Below, piece by piece: positions 7,080 through 12,855 of a stretch of 12,855 nt of DNA. Source of the DNA: Gallionellaceae bacterium (lineage in GTDB: Bacteria > Pseudomonadota > Gammaproteobacteria > Burkholderiales > Gallionellaceae). Position 1 is the first letter of the stretch; each line of letters begins with the position of its first letter. Where the stretch lies: assembly GCA_003445795.1 (NCBI GenBank), contig DMCN01000112.1, forward strand, positions 20,688 through 33,542, given 5' to 3'. The translations under genes were made by a program, and so were the position numbers. The notes under the pieces were generated by a model, which saw only the letters and a list, made by a program, of their open reading frames with translations, searched no databases and was not told the origin of the DNA.

Positions 7080-7094
7080 TCCGGCCAAGCCGGA
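7080..7094. other. Small hairpin between ybiT and murI
   Basis: TCCGGC (7080-7085) pairs with GCCGGA (7089-7094) over a 3-base loop. No T-tract follows in either direction, so it is not a convincing terminator. It lies just before the murI ribosome site and might tune expression or mRNA stability. Confidence 0.35.
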
Positions 7095-7112
7095 ATCACG
7101 GGGAATTGAGTG

Positions 7113-7925
7113 ATGGCATCATCATCCAGAACCATCGGCGTTTTCGATTCCGGCGTGGGCGGGCTCTCCGTACTAAAGCATATCCGTGCCACTTTGCCTG
7201 ATGCGAACTTGATCTATGTGGCCGATTCCGGCCATGTCCCCTACGGCGACAAATCGCCCGCCTATATCGAAGCACGTTCAATTGCGCTTACCCGCTTCCT
7301 CGTCAGCCAGGGCGCGGAAGCTATCGTCATCGCCTGCAACACCGCCACTGCCGCCGCCGCGCACTCGTTGCGCGTCAAGTTCAGCAAGCTGCCCATCGTG
7401 GCGATGGAGCCCGCCGTCAAACCTGCCGTTGCCGCCACCCGGAGCGGCGTGGTAGGTGTGCTGGCGACCGTCGGCACGCTGGAGAGCGCGCGCTTCGCCG
7501 CCTTGCTGGAGAAATACGGCGGCAAGGTCAAGATCGTCACCCAGGGCTGCCCCGGACTGGTCGAGGTGGTCGAACGCGGCGACTTGCACAGCAACGAGGC
7601 GCGACGCCTCATCGAGCGTTACACCGAGCCGCTGCTAAAACACAGCGCCGACACCCTCATCCTTGGCTGCACCCACTATCCCTTCCTCGCCCCGCTCATC
7701 CACGAAGTGGTGGGCGATGAAGTCGCGCTGATCGATACCGGCGCGGCAGTCGCCCGCGAATTAAAACGCCGCGTCGATGTGGAATTGCCCATGCGTACGC
7801 TGGATACGGCGCGTGGCACCGTCACTTTCTACACCAGCGGTGAAGCGGAACAAGCCACTCGCATCATGTCGGTGTTGTGGGGAAATGTCGTTGAAGTTGG
7901 GCAATTACCGCAGGAATTCATTTAG
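7113..7925 (+). CDS. murI: Glutamate racemase
   Basis: MurI converts L-glutamate to D-glutamate in the cytoplasm for peptidoglycan stems by two-base cysteine chemistry. The sequence opens IGVFDSGVGGLSVL, the aspartate/glutamate racemase hallmark (Asp12). It has VPYGDKSP, then the first catalytic cysteine in VIACNTAT (Cys75) and the second in LILGCTHYPFL (Cys186). The length of 270 aa is normal. GTG at 7110 and ATG at 7113 are adjacent in frame. GGGGA lies eight bases before the ATG, and I prefer the ATG. It follows ybiT without a recognisable terminator, so the two may be cotranscribed. The toxin-antitoxin cassette begins 10 bases after its stop codon. Confidence 0.96.
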   Translation: MASSSRTIGVFDSGVGGLSVLKHIRATLPDANLIYVADSGHVPYGDKSPAYIEARSIALTRFLVSQGAEAIVIACNTATAAAAHSLRVKFSKLPIVAMEPAVKPAVAATRSGVVGVLATVGTLESARFAALLEKYGGKVKIVTQGCPGLVEVVERGDLHSNEARRLIERYTEPLLKHSADTLILGCTHYPFLAPLIHEVVGDEVALIDTGAAVARELKRRVDVELPMRTLDTARGTVTFYTSGEAEQATRIMSVLWGNVVEVGQLPQEFI

Positions 7926-7934
7926 CCGGCCAGC

Positions 7935-7964
7935 TTGACATACCATATTTGGTATATACATAAT
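7935..7964 (+). promoter_or_regulatory. Strong sigma70 promoter of the toxin-antitoxin operon
   Basis: A perfect TTGACA (7935-7940) and CATAAT (7959-7964, five of six) are separated by 18 bases. The start of transcription would fall about 6-8 bases after the -10, at 7970-7972. That is on or next to the toxin ATG at 7970, implying a leaderless message. Confidence 0.8.
7940..7955. promoter_or_regulatory. Probable antitoxin operator palindrome
   Basis: ATACCA (7940-7945) and TGGTAT (7950-7955) are perfect inverted arms around TATT. The palindrome sits between -35 and -10, where a bound HTH antitoxin or toxin-antitoxin complex would block RNA polymerase. This is the expected layout for autoregulation of this family; binding itself is inferred. 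Confidence 0.7.
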
Positions 7965-7969
7965 GTGGC

Positions 7970-8254
7970 ATGTGGGAAATCCAGGAACATCGCCGGGTCG
8001 ATAAGCAGCTCTCTGGAGTTGTGCCCATCGAGGTCTTGAAGCGTTACGAAAAGTGGAAAGATATTGCCCGCGTTTCCGGCCCGATGGGATTGCGCGCAAT
8101 CAAGGGATTCCACGATGAAGCACTATCGGGCGAGTGGAAAGGGCATCGATCCTCACGATTCGGACTGCAATGGCGCGTCATTTACAGTGTGACAGCCGAA
8201 GTACTGTTTATCCAGGTCGTTCAAGTAACCCCGCACGATTACCGGAGGCCATGA
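7970..8254 (+). CDS. HigB/RelE-superfamily toxin (putative ribosome-dependent mRNA interferase)
   Basis: A 94-residue basic protein with the RelE/ParE fold pattern: helical N-terminal half (VLKRYEKWKDIARVSG), then GFHDEALSGEWKGHRSSRFGLQWRVIYSV, and the C-terminal HDY (89-91). The RxxRFxxxWRVIY stretch with Arg60, Arg63, Trp68 and Tyr72 and the ending HDYRR are typical of HigB-type enzymes that cleave mRNA on ribosomes. The toxin comes first and the antitoxin second, as in higBA. No Shine-Dalgarno precedes the ATG, and the promoter predicts a leaderless transcript, which would keep toxin translation low. The stop codon is one base from the antitoxin start, and the antitoxin ribosome site GGAGG lies within the toxin's last codons. 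The exact subfamily (HigB versus RelE) is uncertain. Confidence 0.88.
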   Translation: MWEIQEHRRVDKQLSGVVPIEVLKRYEKWKDIARVSGPMGLRAIKGFHDEALSGEWKGHRSSRFGLQWRVIYSVTAEVLFIQVVQVTPHDYRRP

Positions 8255-8255
8255 A

Positions 8256-8516
8256 ATGAAAGAATTCAATCCAGCAAAAAAACGGGTCGAAGTGAGTGTC
8301 GGTGAATCCGTACGTATCCTGCGCGAATTGCAAGAGCTCAGCCAAAGCCAACTTTCCGCACTGACGGGCATTCCTCAAGCAACCATTTCCGCGATTGAAA
8401 ACGACCGCGTCAATCTTGGTGTCGAAAGAGCAAAAGTGCTGGCGCGCGCGCTGAATTGCCACCCGGCAGTGTTGGTGTTTCCGGGATGGGAGACGCCGCT
8501 TAGGCAAGCTGCCTGA
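8256..8516 (+). CDS. Xre-family HTH antitoxin of the HigBA-type pair
   Basis: An 86-residue DNA-binding antitoxin. A Cro/CI-type helix-turn-helix occupies about residues 29-65 (SQSQLSALTGIPQATISAIE, then NLGVERAKVLARAL), with a short N-terminal extension and C-terminal tail. It should neutralise the preceding toxin and repress the operon through the palindrome at 7940-7955. Translation starts at the ATG at 8256, seven bases after a strong GGAGG (8244-8248) inside the toxin gene. This contrasts with the toxin, which lacks any ribosome site and so should be made in smaller amounts. The stop codon lies in the loop of the operon's terminator. The family assignment is secure; partner specificity is inferred from the operon. 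Confidence 0.92.
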   Translation: MKEFNPAKKRVEVSVGESVRILRELQELSQSQLSALTGIPQATISAIENDRVNLGVERAKVLARALNCHPAVLVFPGWETPLRQAA

Positions 8517-8527
8517 CAGCTTGTTTT
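8505..8527 (+). terminator. Intrinsic terminator of the toxin-antitoxin operon
   Basis: CAAGCTG (8505-8511) pairs with CAGCTTG (8517-8523) around CCTGA, followed by TTTT (8524-8527). The antitoxin's TGA stop lies in the loop, so a ribosome finishing the gene would cover the hairpin. This is a compact end to the cassette. Confidence 0.8.
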
Positions 8528-8564
8528 CATCGAATCTTAATGAGCCTTGGCATTTTCTGAAATT

Positions 8565-9419
8565 ATGACCGCTACTCACCGTTACACCCTGACCATTTCC
8601 TGCCCTGACCGCGCGGGCATCATCGCGGCCGTCACCGGCTTTATCGCGCAGCATGGCGGTTTCATCGTCGAGGCGAGTTATCACACCGAACAGGAGGAAC
8701 AGCGCTTCTTCATGCGCCAGGAGATACGCGCCGACTCGCTACCGTTCGATGCGCAGGAGTTCCGCCGCCGTTTTTCAAAACTGGCGGATGAATTCAAGAT
8801 GAGCTGGCAGCTCTCCGACTCGGCCATCAAGAAGCGCCTGGTGGTGCTGGTGAGCAAGCAGGATCATTGTCTGGACGATCTGTTGCACCGCTGGCGCAGC
8901 GGTGAGTTGCAGGTGGATATCCCCTGCGTCATCTCCAACCACGAAGATCTGCGCAGTTTCGTCGAGTGGCACGGCATCCCGTTCATCCATGTCGATATGA
9001 CCGACAAGGTTGCCGCCTTCGACAGGATCGCAGCGCTGTTCGAACAACAACGCGGCGACAGCATGGTGCTGGCGCGCTTCATGCAGATACTGCCGCCCTC
9101 TTTGTGCCAGCGTTTTCCCGGTCGCATCATCAACATCCATCACAGTTTCCTGCCGTCCTTTGTCGGCGCAAAACCCTACCATCAGGCCTATCTGCGCGGT
9201 GTGAAGCTGATCGGCGCGACCTGCCATTACGTCACTGACGAGCTGGATGCGGGTCCGATCATCGAGCAGGACACGGTGCGTATCGACCATGGCGACACCG
9301 TGGACGATCTGGTACGTTACGGGCGCGATATCGAGAAGACGGTTTTGTCACGCGGCCTGCGTTACCATGTCGAAGACCGTGTGCTGGTGTGCGGCAACAA
9401 GACCATCGTGTTCCGTTGA
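8565..9419 (+). CDS. purU: Formyltetrahydrofolate deformylase
   Basis: PurU hydrolyses 10-formyltetrahydrofolate to tetrahydrofolate and formate, balancing one-carbon pools and supplying formate to purine synthesis. An N-terminal ACT domain (about 1-80, opening YTLTISCPDRAGIIAAVTGFI) is a likely effector site. It is joined to a formyltransferase-type catalytic domain with IINIHHSFLPSFVGAKPYHQAY, giving Asn190 and His192, and DELDAGPIIEQD, giving catalytic Asp228. The 284-residue length is normal. A TTG at 8547 would add six residues, but the ATG at 8565 fits the family. Neither has a strong ribosome site. It begins 38 bases after the toxin-antitoxin terminator and is followed after 46 bp by the PEBP gene. 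Confidence 0.95.
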   Translation: MTATHRYTLTISCPDRAGIIAAVTGFIAQHGGFIVEASYHTEQEEQRFFMRQEIRADSLPFDAQEFRRRFSKLADEFKMSWQLSDSAIKKRLVVLVSKQDHCLDDLLHRWRSGELQVDIPCVISNHEDLRSFVEWHGIPFIHVDMTDKVAAFDRIAALFEQQRGDSMVLARFMQILPPSLCQRFPGRIINIHHSFLPSFVGAKPYHQAYLRGVKLIGATCHYVTDELDAGPIIEQDTVRIDHGDTVDDLVRYGRDIEKTVLSRGLRYHVEDRVLVCGNKTIVFR

Positions 9420-9465
9420 TTCACATAAAGATTTCAAGTGTCGCGTTATTAACAGGAGAGATTTC

Positions 9466-10008
9466 ATGAAACGTTTGCTGCTCATCGCTGTTGCAACCAT
9501 CTTTGCGGGCAATGTGCTCGCATTCGACCTGTCCAGCCCCGATCCCGAAGTGAAGAACGGCAAGCCTATGCCCAAGCCGCAGGAGTACAAGGGTTTCGGC
9601 TGCAACGGTGACAATCTCTCTCCAGAACTGGTGTGGAAGGATGTCCCCGCCGGCACCAAGAGTTTCGCCGTCACCGTGTACGATCCCGATGCACCCACCG
9701 GCAGCGGTTTCTGGCATTGGGTCGCTTACGACATTCCGCTGTCCGCGAGCGGATTGCCCGCCGGAGCGGGTTTCAAGGCGCAGATGCCGATCGGCAGCAA
9801 ACAGGGCCGCAATGATTTCGGCGAGCGCAGCTTCAGCGGTGCATGCCCGCCCGTGGGCGACCGGCCGCACCATTACATCTTCACCGTGCATGCGCTCAAG
9901 GTCGATAAACTCAATGTGCCGGAAGATGCCAGCGCCGCGCTGATCGGTTTTAACATCATCGCCAACCGCATCGGCCTGGCCAAGATGACGACCACGTATT
10001 CCCGCTGA
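9466..10008 (+). CDS. Exported YbhB/YbcL-type PEBP-family protein
   Basis: A 180-residue phosphatidylethanolamine-binding-protein-like domain (Raf-kinase-inhibitor-like, bacterial YbhB/YbcL branch). A clear signal peptide MKRLLLIAVATIFAGNVLA is followed by a cleavage site VLA/FD, so the mature protein should be periplasmic. The family blocks are present: DPDAPTGSGFWHWV (73-86), GRNDFGE (114-120) and GACPPVGDRPHHYIFTVHAL (125-144). They form the anion-binding pocket with the Asp and His residues. The bacterial function is poorly known, and ligand or inhibitor roles cannot be read from sequence. The ATG has an excellent AGGAGA site six bases upstream. The frame is open upstream into purU, but that part is antisense-like shadow and is excluded. 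A 9-bp inverted repeat covers its stop codon. Confidence 0.92.
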   Translation: MKRLLLIAVATIFAGNVLAFDLSSPDPEVKNGKPMPKPQEYKGFGCNGDNLSPELVWKDVPAGTKSFAVTVYDPDAPTGSGFWHWVAYDIPLSASGLPAGAGFKAQMPIGSKQGRNDFGERSFSGACPPVGDRPHHYIFTVHALKVDKLNVPEDASAALIGFNIIANRIGLAKMTTTYSR

Positions 10009-10031
10009 TATCCCGGATGTGACAGCGGGAA
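9999..10031. repeat. Perfect 9-bp inverted repeat over the PEBP stop codon
   Basis: TTCCCGCTG (9999-10007) and CAGCGGGAA (10023-10031) are exact reverse complements with a 15-base loop. No U-tract follows on either strand, so it is an atypical terminator at best. It may be an mRNA-end stabiliser or processing structure between the PEBP and cyclase genes. Confidence 0.55.
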
Positions 10032-10065
10032 CCACCTTGTTGCACAAGCTTCAGCGGAGGCAAGC

Positions 10066-11013
10066 ATGGATGCCCATGATCGCGCACTGACCGAGCAGAG
10101 CAGCCTGTTCGATGGAGTGGACTTCTCCAATGTGGAGTACATGCTGGAACGCAGCAGCCTGCGCATGCTGGAGCCCGGCGAGAAGTTGCTGCAACCGGAG
10201 GTGGCGAACAGCCATCTGTATCTGATCCTGGAAGGCGAGTTGCGCGTCCATCTGATCGGGCAGGAGACGCTGGAACATGCTTCGCTCACGGCGGGCGAAT
10301 GCACCGGCGAGATATCGCTGGTGGACGGGCAGAACCCTTCGGCGCTGGTCGTTGCCGCCAAAACCACCCGCGTACTGGCAGTGCCGCACGACACTGTGTG
10401 GTCGCTGGTCGACCAGTCGCACGATGTCGCGCGCAACCTGCTTGCCATCATCGCCGGGCGCATGCGCAACGACAATTCCGCCCTCATCAAGTCGCACCAC
10501 AAACGCGCCCAGTACGAACACCAGGCCACCGTCGACGCGCTGACCGGCGTGCACAACCGGCGCTGGATGAACGACGCGTTTTCCCGGGTGCTCAACCGCT
10601 GCGCGCTCGACCATGTCCACAGTGCGGTCATGGTGATCGACATCGACCGCTTCAAACTGGTGAACGACACCTATGGCCACCTGGTCGGCGATGTCGCGCT
10701 CAAGTCGCTAGCCAACATCATGCAGGCCCATCTGCGGCCGCATGATCTGCTGGTGCGCTACGGCGGCGAGGAGTTTGCCATCCTGCTGCCCGATACCGGT
10801 ATCGAGGAAGCACGCTCCATCGCCGAGCGCCTGCGCACCACGGTCGCTGCCAACGAGATCCACAGCGGCGATCTGGTGTTCAAGATCACCATCTCCATCG
10901 GCATCGCAGCGGTCAACAACGAAAGCAAGCTGGAAGAGAATTTCGGCGCGGCCGACCGCGCGCTGTACCGGGCCAAGGAATCCGGACGCAACCGCGTCGA
11001 AGTCGCTGTCTGA
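10066..11013 (+). CDS. Diguanylate cyclase with N-terminal cyclic-nucleotide-binding-like domain
   Basis: Predicted to make c-di-GMP from two GTP. Residues about 15-135 form a CRP-type cNMP-binding-like beta roll (LEPGEKLLQPE, LYLILEGELRV, then GEISLVDGQNPSALVVA). Residues about 155-315 form a GGDEF domain with the start motif DALTGVHNRR, metal-site IDIDRFKLVND, and active-site GGEEF (233-237). RPHD at 224-227, five residues before it, is an intact product-inhibition I-site. In the phosphate-binding cassette the Arg that contacts the cyclic phosphate in CRP is Pro (NPSA at 90-93), so cAMP binding is doubtful. No membrane segment is seen, so it is cytosolic. The ATG has GGAGG five bases upstream. 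A Ser/Thr kinase gene follows after 96 bp and may act in the same pathway. Confidence 0.93.
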   Translation: MDAHDRALTEQSSLFDGVDFSNVEYMLERSSLRMLEPGEKLLQPEVANSHLYLILEGELRVHLIGQETLEHASLTAGECTGEISLVDGQNPSALVVAAKTTRVLAVPHDTVWSLVDQSHDVARNLLAIIAGRMRNDNSALIKSHHKRAQYEHQATVDALTGVHNRRWMNDAFSRVLNRCALDHVHSAVMVIDIDRFKLVNDTYGHLVGDVALKSLANIMQAHLRPHDLLVRYGGEEFAILLPDTGIEEARSIAERLRTTVAANEIHSGDLVFKITISIGIAAVNNESKLEENFGAADRALYRAKESGRNRVEVAV

Positions 11014-11066
11014 AACCGCACCCGCTCCGTTCATTGCCGGAAACTTATTCCGCGATCCGGCACTCT

Positions 11067-11112
11067 ATGCATGCATGAGAGATATTCCATGCATTGATCT
11101 CGCAGCTGCATG
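11067..11112. repeat. TGCATG-rich palindromic cluster before the kinase gene
   Basis: ATGCATGCAT (11067-11076) is itself a 10-bp palindrome. ATGCATG (11071-11077) pairs with CATGCAT (11088-11094) over a 10-base spacer, and another TGCATG (11107-11112) overlaps the kinase start codon. It could be an operator or a hairpin limiting kinase translation, which lacks a clear ribosome site. Function is inferred only. Confidence 0.5.
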
Positions 11113-12066
11113 ACGCTACTCGCGCCGTTACGCATCGGCAACTATTCCATCGTGCGCCCGCTGGGCGAGGGCGCTACCTCCACCGTCTATCTGGGCATGC
11201 ATGACCAGACTCTGGCGCTGGTCGCGCTCAAGCAGTTTCGCAAGGTGTTCCAGTCCGACGTGCACAAGAACATGTTCCTCACCGAAGTCGAGCTGGGCAA
11301 GCTGATGCAGCACAAGAACATCGTGCATGTATTGGCCGCCGACCTGAGCGAAAGGAGCGGCCCCTATCTGGTGATGGAATACGCCAAGGGCGTCTCGCTG
11401 GATAAACACGAGCAGGGCGACAACCTGCTCCCCTTGTTGACCGTGCTCTCCGTCATCGAGCAGATCGCCGGCGCATTGCGCTATGCCGCCAGTCTCGGCA
11501 TCGTGCACCGTGACGTGAAGCCGGCCAACATCATCCTCATGCGCGACGGCACCGCCAAGCTCACCGATTTCGGTTGTGCCGTGCCTAGCAATGAATTGGG
11601 TGCCACCATCGCGGGCAGTCTGGCCTACATGTCGCCCGAACAGCTCGAAGGCGAAGCCCTCGACCAGCGCGCCGATATCTACTCGCTCGGCGCGGTGATG
11701 TACCGCCTGCTCTGCGGCAAGAACACCTTCGAGGCGGACAATCCCTTCGATGCGCGCATCGCGGTGCTCAACTTTCCCATCACCCCCATCGAGAAGTACC
11801 GCAAGGAACTGCCGCGCAACCTCATCGCTGTGATCGAGAAAGCGATGAAGAAGGATGCCGGCGAGCGCTACGCCGACTGGGACGAATTCCTGAGAGATTT
11901 CGGCCAGGCCGCGCACACCATCCGCATGTACGACTACGACGTCGACTTGTATCGCGGCTTCAGCATGTCCACGCAATCGGTGTTGTCGGACTACATGTCG
12001 GCCTCGCGCGAGTTCTCGCGCAGCGGGTTCTCAAAGAGTGTGATGCCGGGTTCGGATGGGGCGTGA
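11110..12066 (+). CDS. Soluble Hanks-type serine/threonine protein kinase
   Basis: A eukaryotic-like Ser/Thr kinase of the bacterial PknB class, with 318 residues and no membrane segment or extracellular sensor. All catalytic landmarks are present: glycine loop GEGATSTV (19-26), Lys41 in VALKQF, Glu59 in helix C, HRDVKPAN (133-140, catalytic Asp135), DFG (153-155), YMSPE (173-177) and ADIYSLG (188-194). The kinase fold ends near residue 265. A tail of about 45 residues follows, rich in Ser and Tyr, which could hold autophosphorylation sites. Start choice rests on the ATG at 11110, which places the glycine loop normally, though no good Shine-Dalgarno precedes it. It lies 96 bp after the cyclase gene on the same strand. 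Substrates are unknown. It converges with the minus-strand gene at 12116-12391. Confidence 0.95.
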   Translation: MTLLAPLRIGNYSIVRPLGEGATSTVYLGMHDQTLALVALKQFRKVFQSDVHKNMFLTEVELGKLMQHKNIVHVLAADLSERSGPYLVMEYAKGVSLDKHEQGDNLLPLLTVLSVIEQIAGALRYAASLGIVHRDVKPANIILMRDGTAKLTDFGCAVPSNELGATIAGSLAYMSPEQLEGEALDQRADIYSLGAVMYRLLCGKNTFEADNPFDARIAVLNFPITPIEKYRKELPRNLIAVIEKAMKKDAGERYADWDEFLRDFGQAAHTIRMYDYDVDLYRGFSMSTQSVLSDYMSASREFSRSGFSKSVMPGSDGA

Positions 12067-12089
12067 AAAAGGGACGCCGAAGCGTCCCT
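12066..12089 (-). terminator. UUCG-loop terminator between convergent genes
   Basis: AGGGACGC (12070-12077) pairs with GCGTCCCT (12082-12089). Read on the minus strand the loop is C(UUCG)G, an extra-stable tetraloop, followed by TTTTT (12070-12066). It is a strong terminator for the minus-strand gene ending at 12116. On the plus strand only a weak T-rich stretch (TTGTTG) follows, so it may also serve the kinase gene less well. It overlaps the kinase stop codon by one base. Confidence 0.88.
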
Positions 12090-12115
12090 GAGTTGTTGAA
12101 AACCAGCCGGAAAGA

Positions 12116-12391
12116 TCAGCGCAAGGTCGTCATGTATTTCGATTCCTCCGTTGCGGGAAGATGATCAACGACGTGCTCCGCGCGCAGGAATTTCGGATGC
12201 ACCTGCTCGACCCGGTCGGCGAGTTTTTGCAGTTCGTCGGAATCGACGGTGCGTGCCAGCTTGATGACTTCCTTCGCGTACGCGGCATCGGCACACATCC
12301 ATTCGACGTCGATGATGCGGTTGATCTCGCGCCGCATCAACACATGCACCCGTCCGGCCAGCGAAAACAGTATCTCCATCTCTCCAGACAT
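12116..12391 (-). CDS. Small protein of unknown function (91 aa)
   Basis: I do not recognise this protein. It is a soluble, mostly helical polypeptide with a hydrophobic N-terminal helix (MEILFSLAGRVHVLMRREINRI). A more charged middle follows (AKEVIKLARTVDSDELQKLADRVEQVHP). There is no signal peptide, no metal-binding cysteine set (one Cys only) and no HTH. The start is well supported by AGGAG six bases before the ATG at 12389-12391. It lies 74 bp downstream of the amt gene on the same strand, just past the amt terminator. Only about 28 bases are free for a promoter, so it may rely on read-through from amt. A UUCG-loop terminator follows it. A nitrogen-related role would be guilt by position only. 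Confidence 0.8.
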   Translation of the reverse strand: MSGEMEILFSLAGRVHVLMRREINRIIDVEWMCADAAYAKEVIKLARTVDSDELQKLADRVEQVHPKFLRAEHVVDHLPATEESKYMTTLR

Positions 12392-12419
12392 TCTCTTCTC
12401 CTAACTTGTGTCTCTAATG

Positions 12420-12441
12420 AAAAGGGCATCCGAAGATGCCC
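12420..12441 (-). terminator. UUCG-loop terminator of the ammonium transporter gene
   Basis: GGGCATC (12424-12430) pairs with GATGCCC (12435-12441). On the minus strand the loop is C(UUCG)G, followed by TTTT (12423-12420). It lies 24 bases after the transporter's stop codon and has the same architecture as the hairpin at 12066-12089. Confidence 0.85.
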
Positions 12442-12465
12442 CTTTCTCAGCCAGCCTGTGATGGA

Positions 12466-12855
12466 TTACAGGTTGTAGGCCTTCTCGCCGTGAGACGTTG
12501 TATCCAGACCTTCGCGTTCCGCATCTTCAGCTACACGCAGACCGATGGTCAGGTCGACTATCTTGTAGCAGACGAAGGCAACTACACCGGACCAGACCAG
12601 CGTCGTCAGTACCGCTTGTGCTTGGATCCACACTTGCGGGCCCATCTCGGTGGTGACGATGGTGTTGTTGACGTAGTCGATGATGCCGGTGCCGCCCATG
12701 GCGAAGCCGTTGAATACGCCAGTCAGCAGCGCACCCAGGATACCGCCGATGCCGTGGATACCGAACACGTCCAGTGCATCATCCGCACCCAGCAGTTTCT
12801 TCAGACCGGTAACGCCCCAGAAGCAGACCACACCAGCCAGTGCGCCGATAACCAG
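12466..12855 (-). CDS. amtB: Ammonium transporter AmtB, C-terminal part (5' end beyond window)
   Basis: The visible 129 residues are the C-terminal third of an Amt/Mep/Rh ammonium channel of the inner membrane. Helices are evident in LVIGALAGVVCFWGVTGL, GIGGILGALLTGVF and AVLTTLVWSGVVAFVCYKIVDL. DDALDVFGIHGIGG contains the second histidine of the pore's twin-His pair. The cytoplasmic tail GLRVAEDAEREGLDTTSHGEKAYNL is the conserved segment that GlnK (PII) contacts to close AmtB. The frame is open to the window edge and ends in TAA at 12466-12468. The usual glnK partner would lie upstream, outside this window. Control by nitrogen status is expected for the family but cannot be seen here. Confidence 0.97.
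   Translation of the reverse strand: MVIGALAGVVCFWGVTGLKKLLGADDALDVFGIHGIGGILGALLTGVFNGFAMGGTGIIDYVNNTIVTTEMGPQVWIQAQAVLTTLVWSGVVAFVCYKIVDLTIGLRVAEDAEREGLDTTSHGEKAYNL

Noticed and set aside
7080..7094. Terminator between ybiT and murI
   Set aside because: The hairpin is short and no T-tract follows on either strand.
5444..7192. Long minus-strand open frames opposite ybiT
   Set aside because: They mirror the confident ABC-F gene codon for codon and show the His/Val/Gln-rich composition of complementary shadows.
9247..9465. In-frame upstream extension of the PEBP gene into purU
   Set aside because: The upstream codons overlap purU in another frame with Arg/Cys-rich composition; the ATG at 9466 has an excellent ribosome site and begins a signal peptide.
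1..12855. CRISPR arrays, tRNA or rRNA genes, insertion sequences
   Set aside because: No regularly spaced repeats, no tRNA-like cloverleaf or rRNA segment, and no transposase or terminal repeats were seen.

Overview
The window looks like chromosomal DNA of a betaproteobacterium, most likely in or near the Nitrosomonadales/Gallionellaceae. This rests on the Thiobacillus ferrooxidans-type glutamate-cysteine ligase, the coupling of glutathione and PTS-regulatory genes, high GC with strong GC3, and the recurrent TAGAAT -10 elements. The genus is inference. Most genes are chromosomal housekeeping or signalling genes. The one clearly mobile-type unit is a small toxin-antitoxin cassette.

Positions 1-3062 (minus strand) form a tight, translationally coupled operon read right to left: gshA, apbE, a 66-residue single-span membrane protein, a mannose-family PTS EIIA, and HPr (cut by the window edge). 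Two junctions are ATGA overlaps, one is a direct stop/TTG abutment, and the last is a 29-bp overlap. A promoter with TAGAAT at -10 lies just before gshA. The PTS proteins are of the regulatory sort, with no sugar permease beside them. ApbE carries an unusual substitution in its metal-site motif.

Positions 3118-5299 (minus strand) hold two genes of unknown function. One encodes a 364-residue exported protein with its own consensus-like promoter and a strong terminator. The other encodes a 234-residue helical protein. Between them lies a 334-bp stretch without a convincing gene.

Positions 5354-7925 (plus strand) hold ybiT (an ABC-F ribosome-associated ATPase) and murI (glutamate racemase). A perfect 10-bp inverted repeat with arms 41 bp apart lies directly upstream of the ybiT extended -10.

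Positions 7935-8527 are a self-contained toxin-first HigBA/RelE-type toxin-antitoxin cassette. It has a perfect TTGACA -35, an operator palindrome between -35 and -10, a predicted leaderless toxin message, and its own terminator built over the antitoxin stop codon.

Positions 8565-12066 (plus strand) carry purU, an exported PEBP-family protein, a diguanylate cyclase with an N-terminal cyclic-nucleotide-binding-like domain, and a soluble Hanks-type Ser/Thr kinase. The last two may form a signalling pair.

Positions 12066-12855 (minus strand) end with the C-terminal part of an AmtB-type ammonium transporter and a 91-residue unknown protein. Each is followed by a terminator with the same extra-stable UUCG loop.
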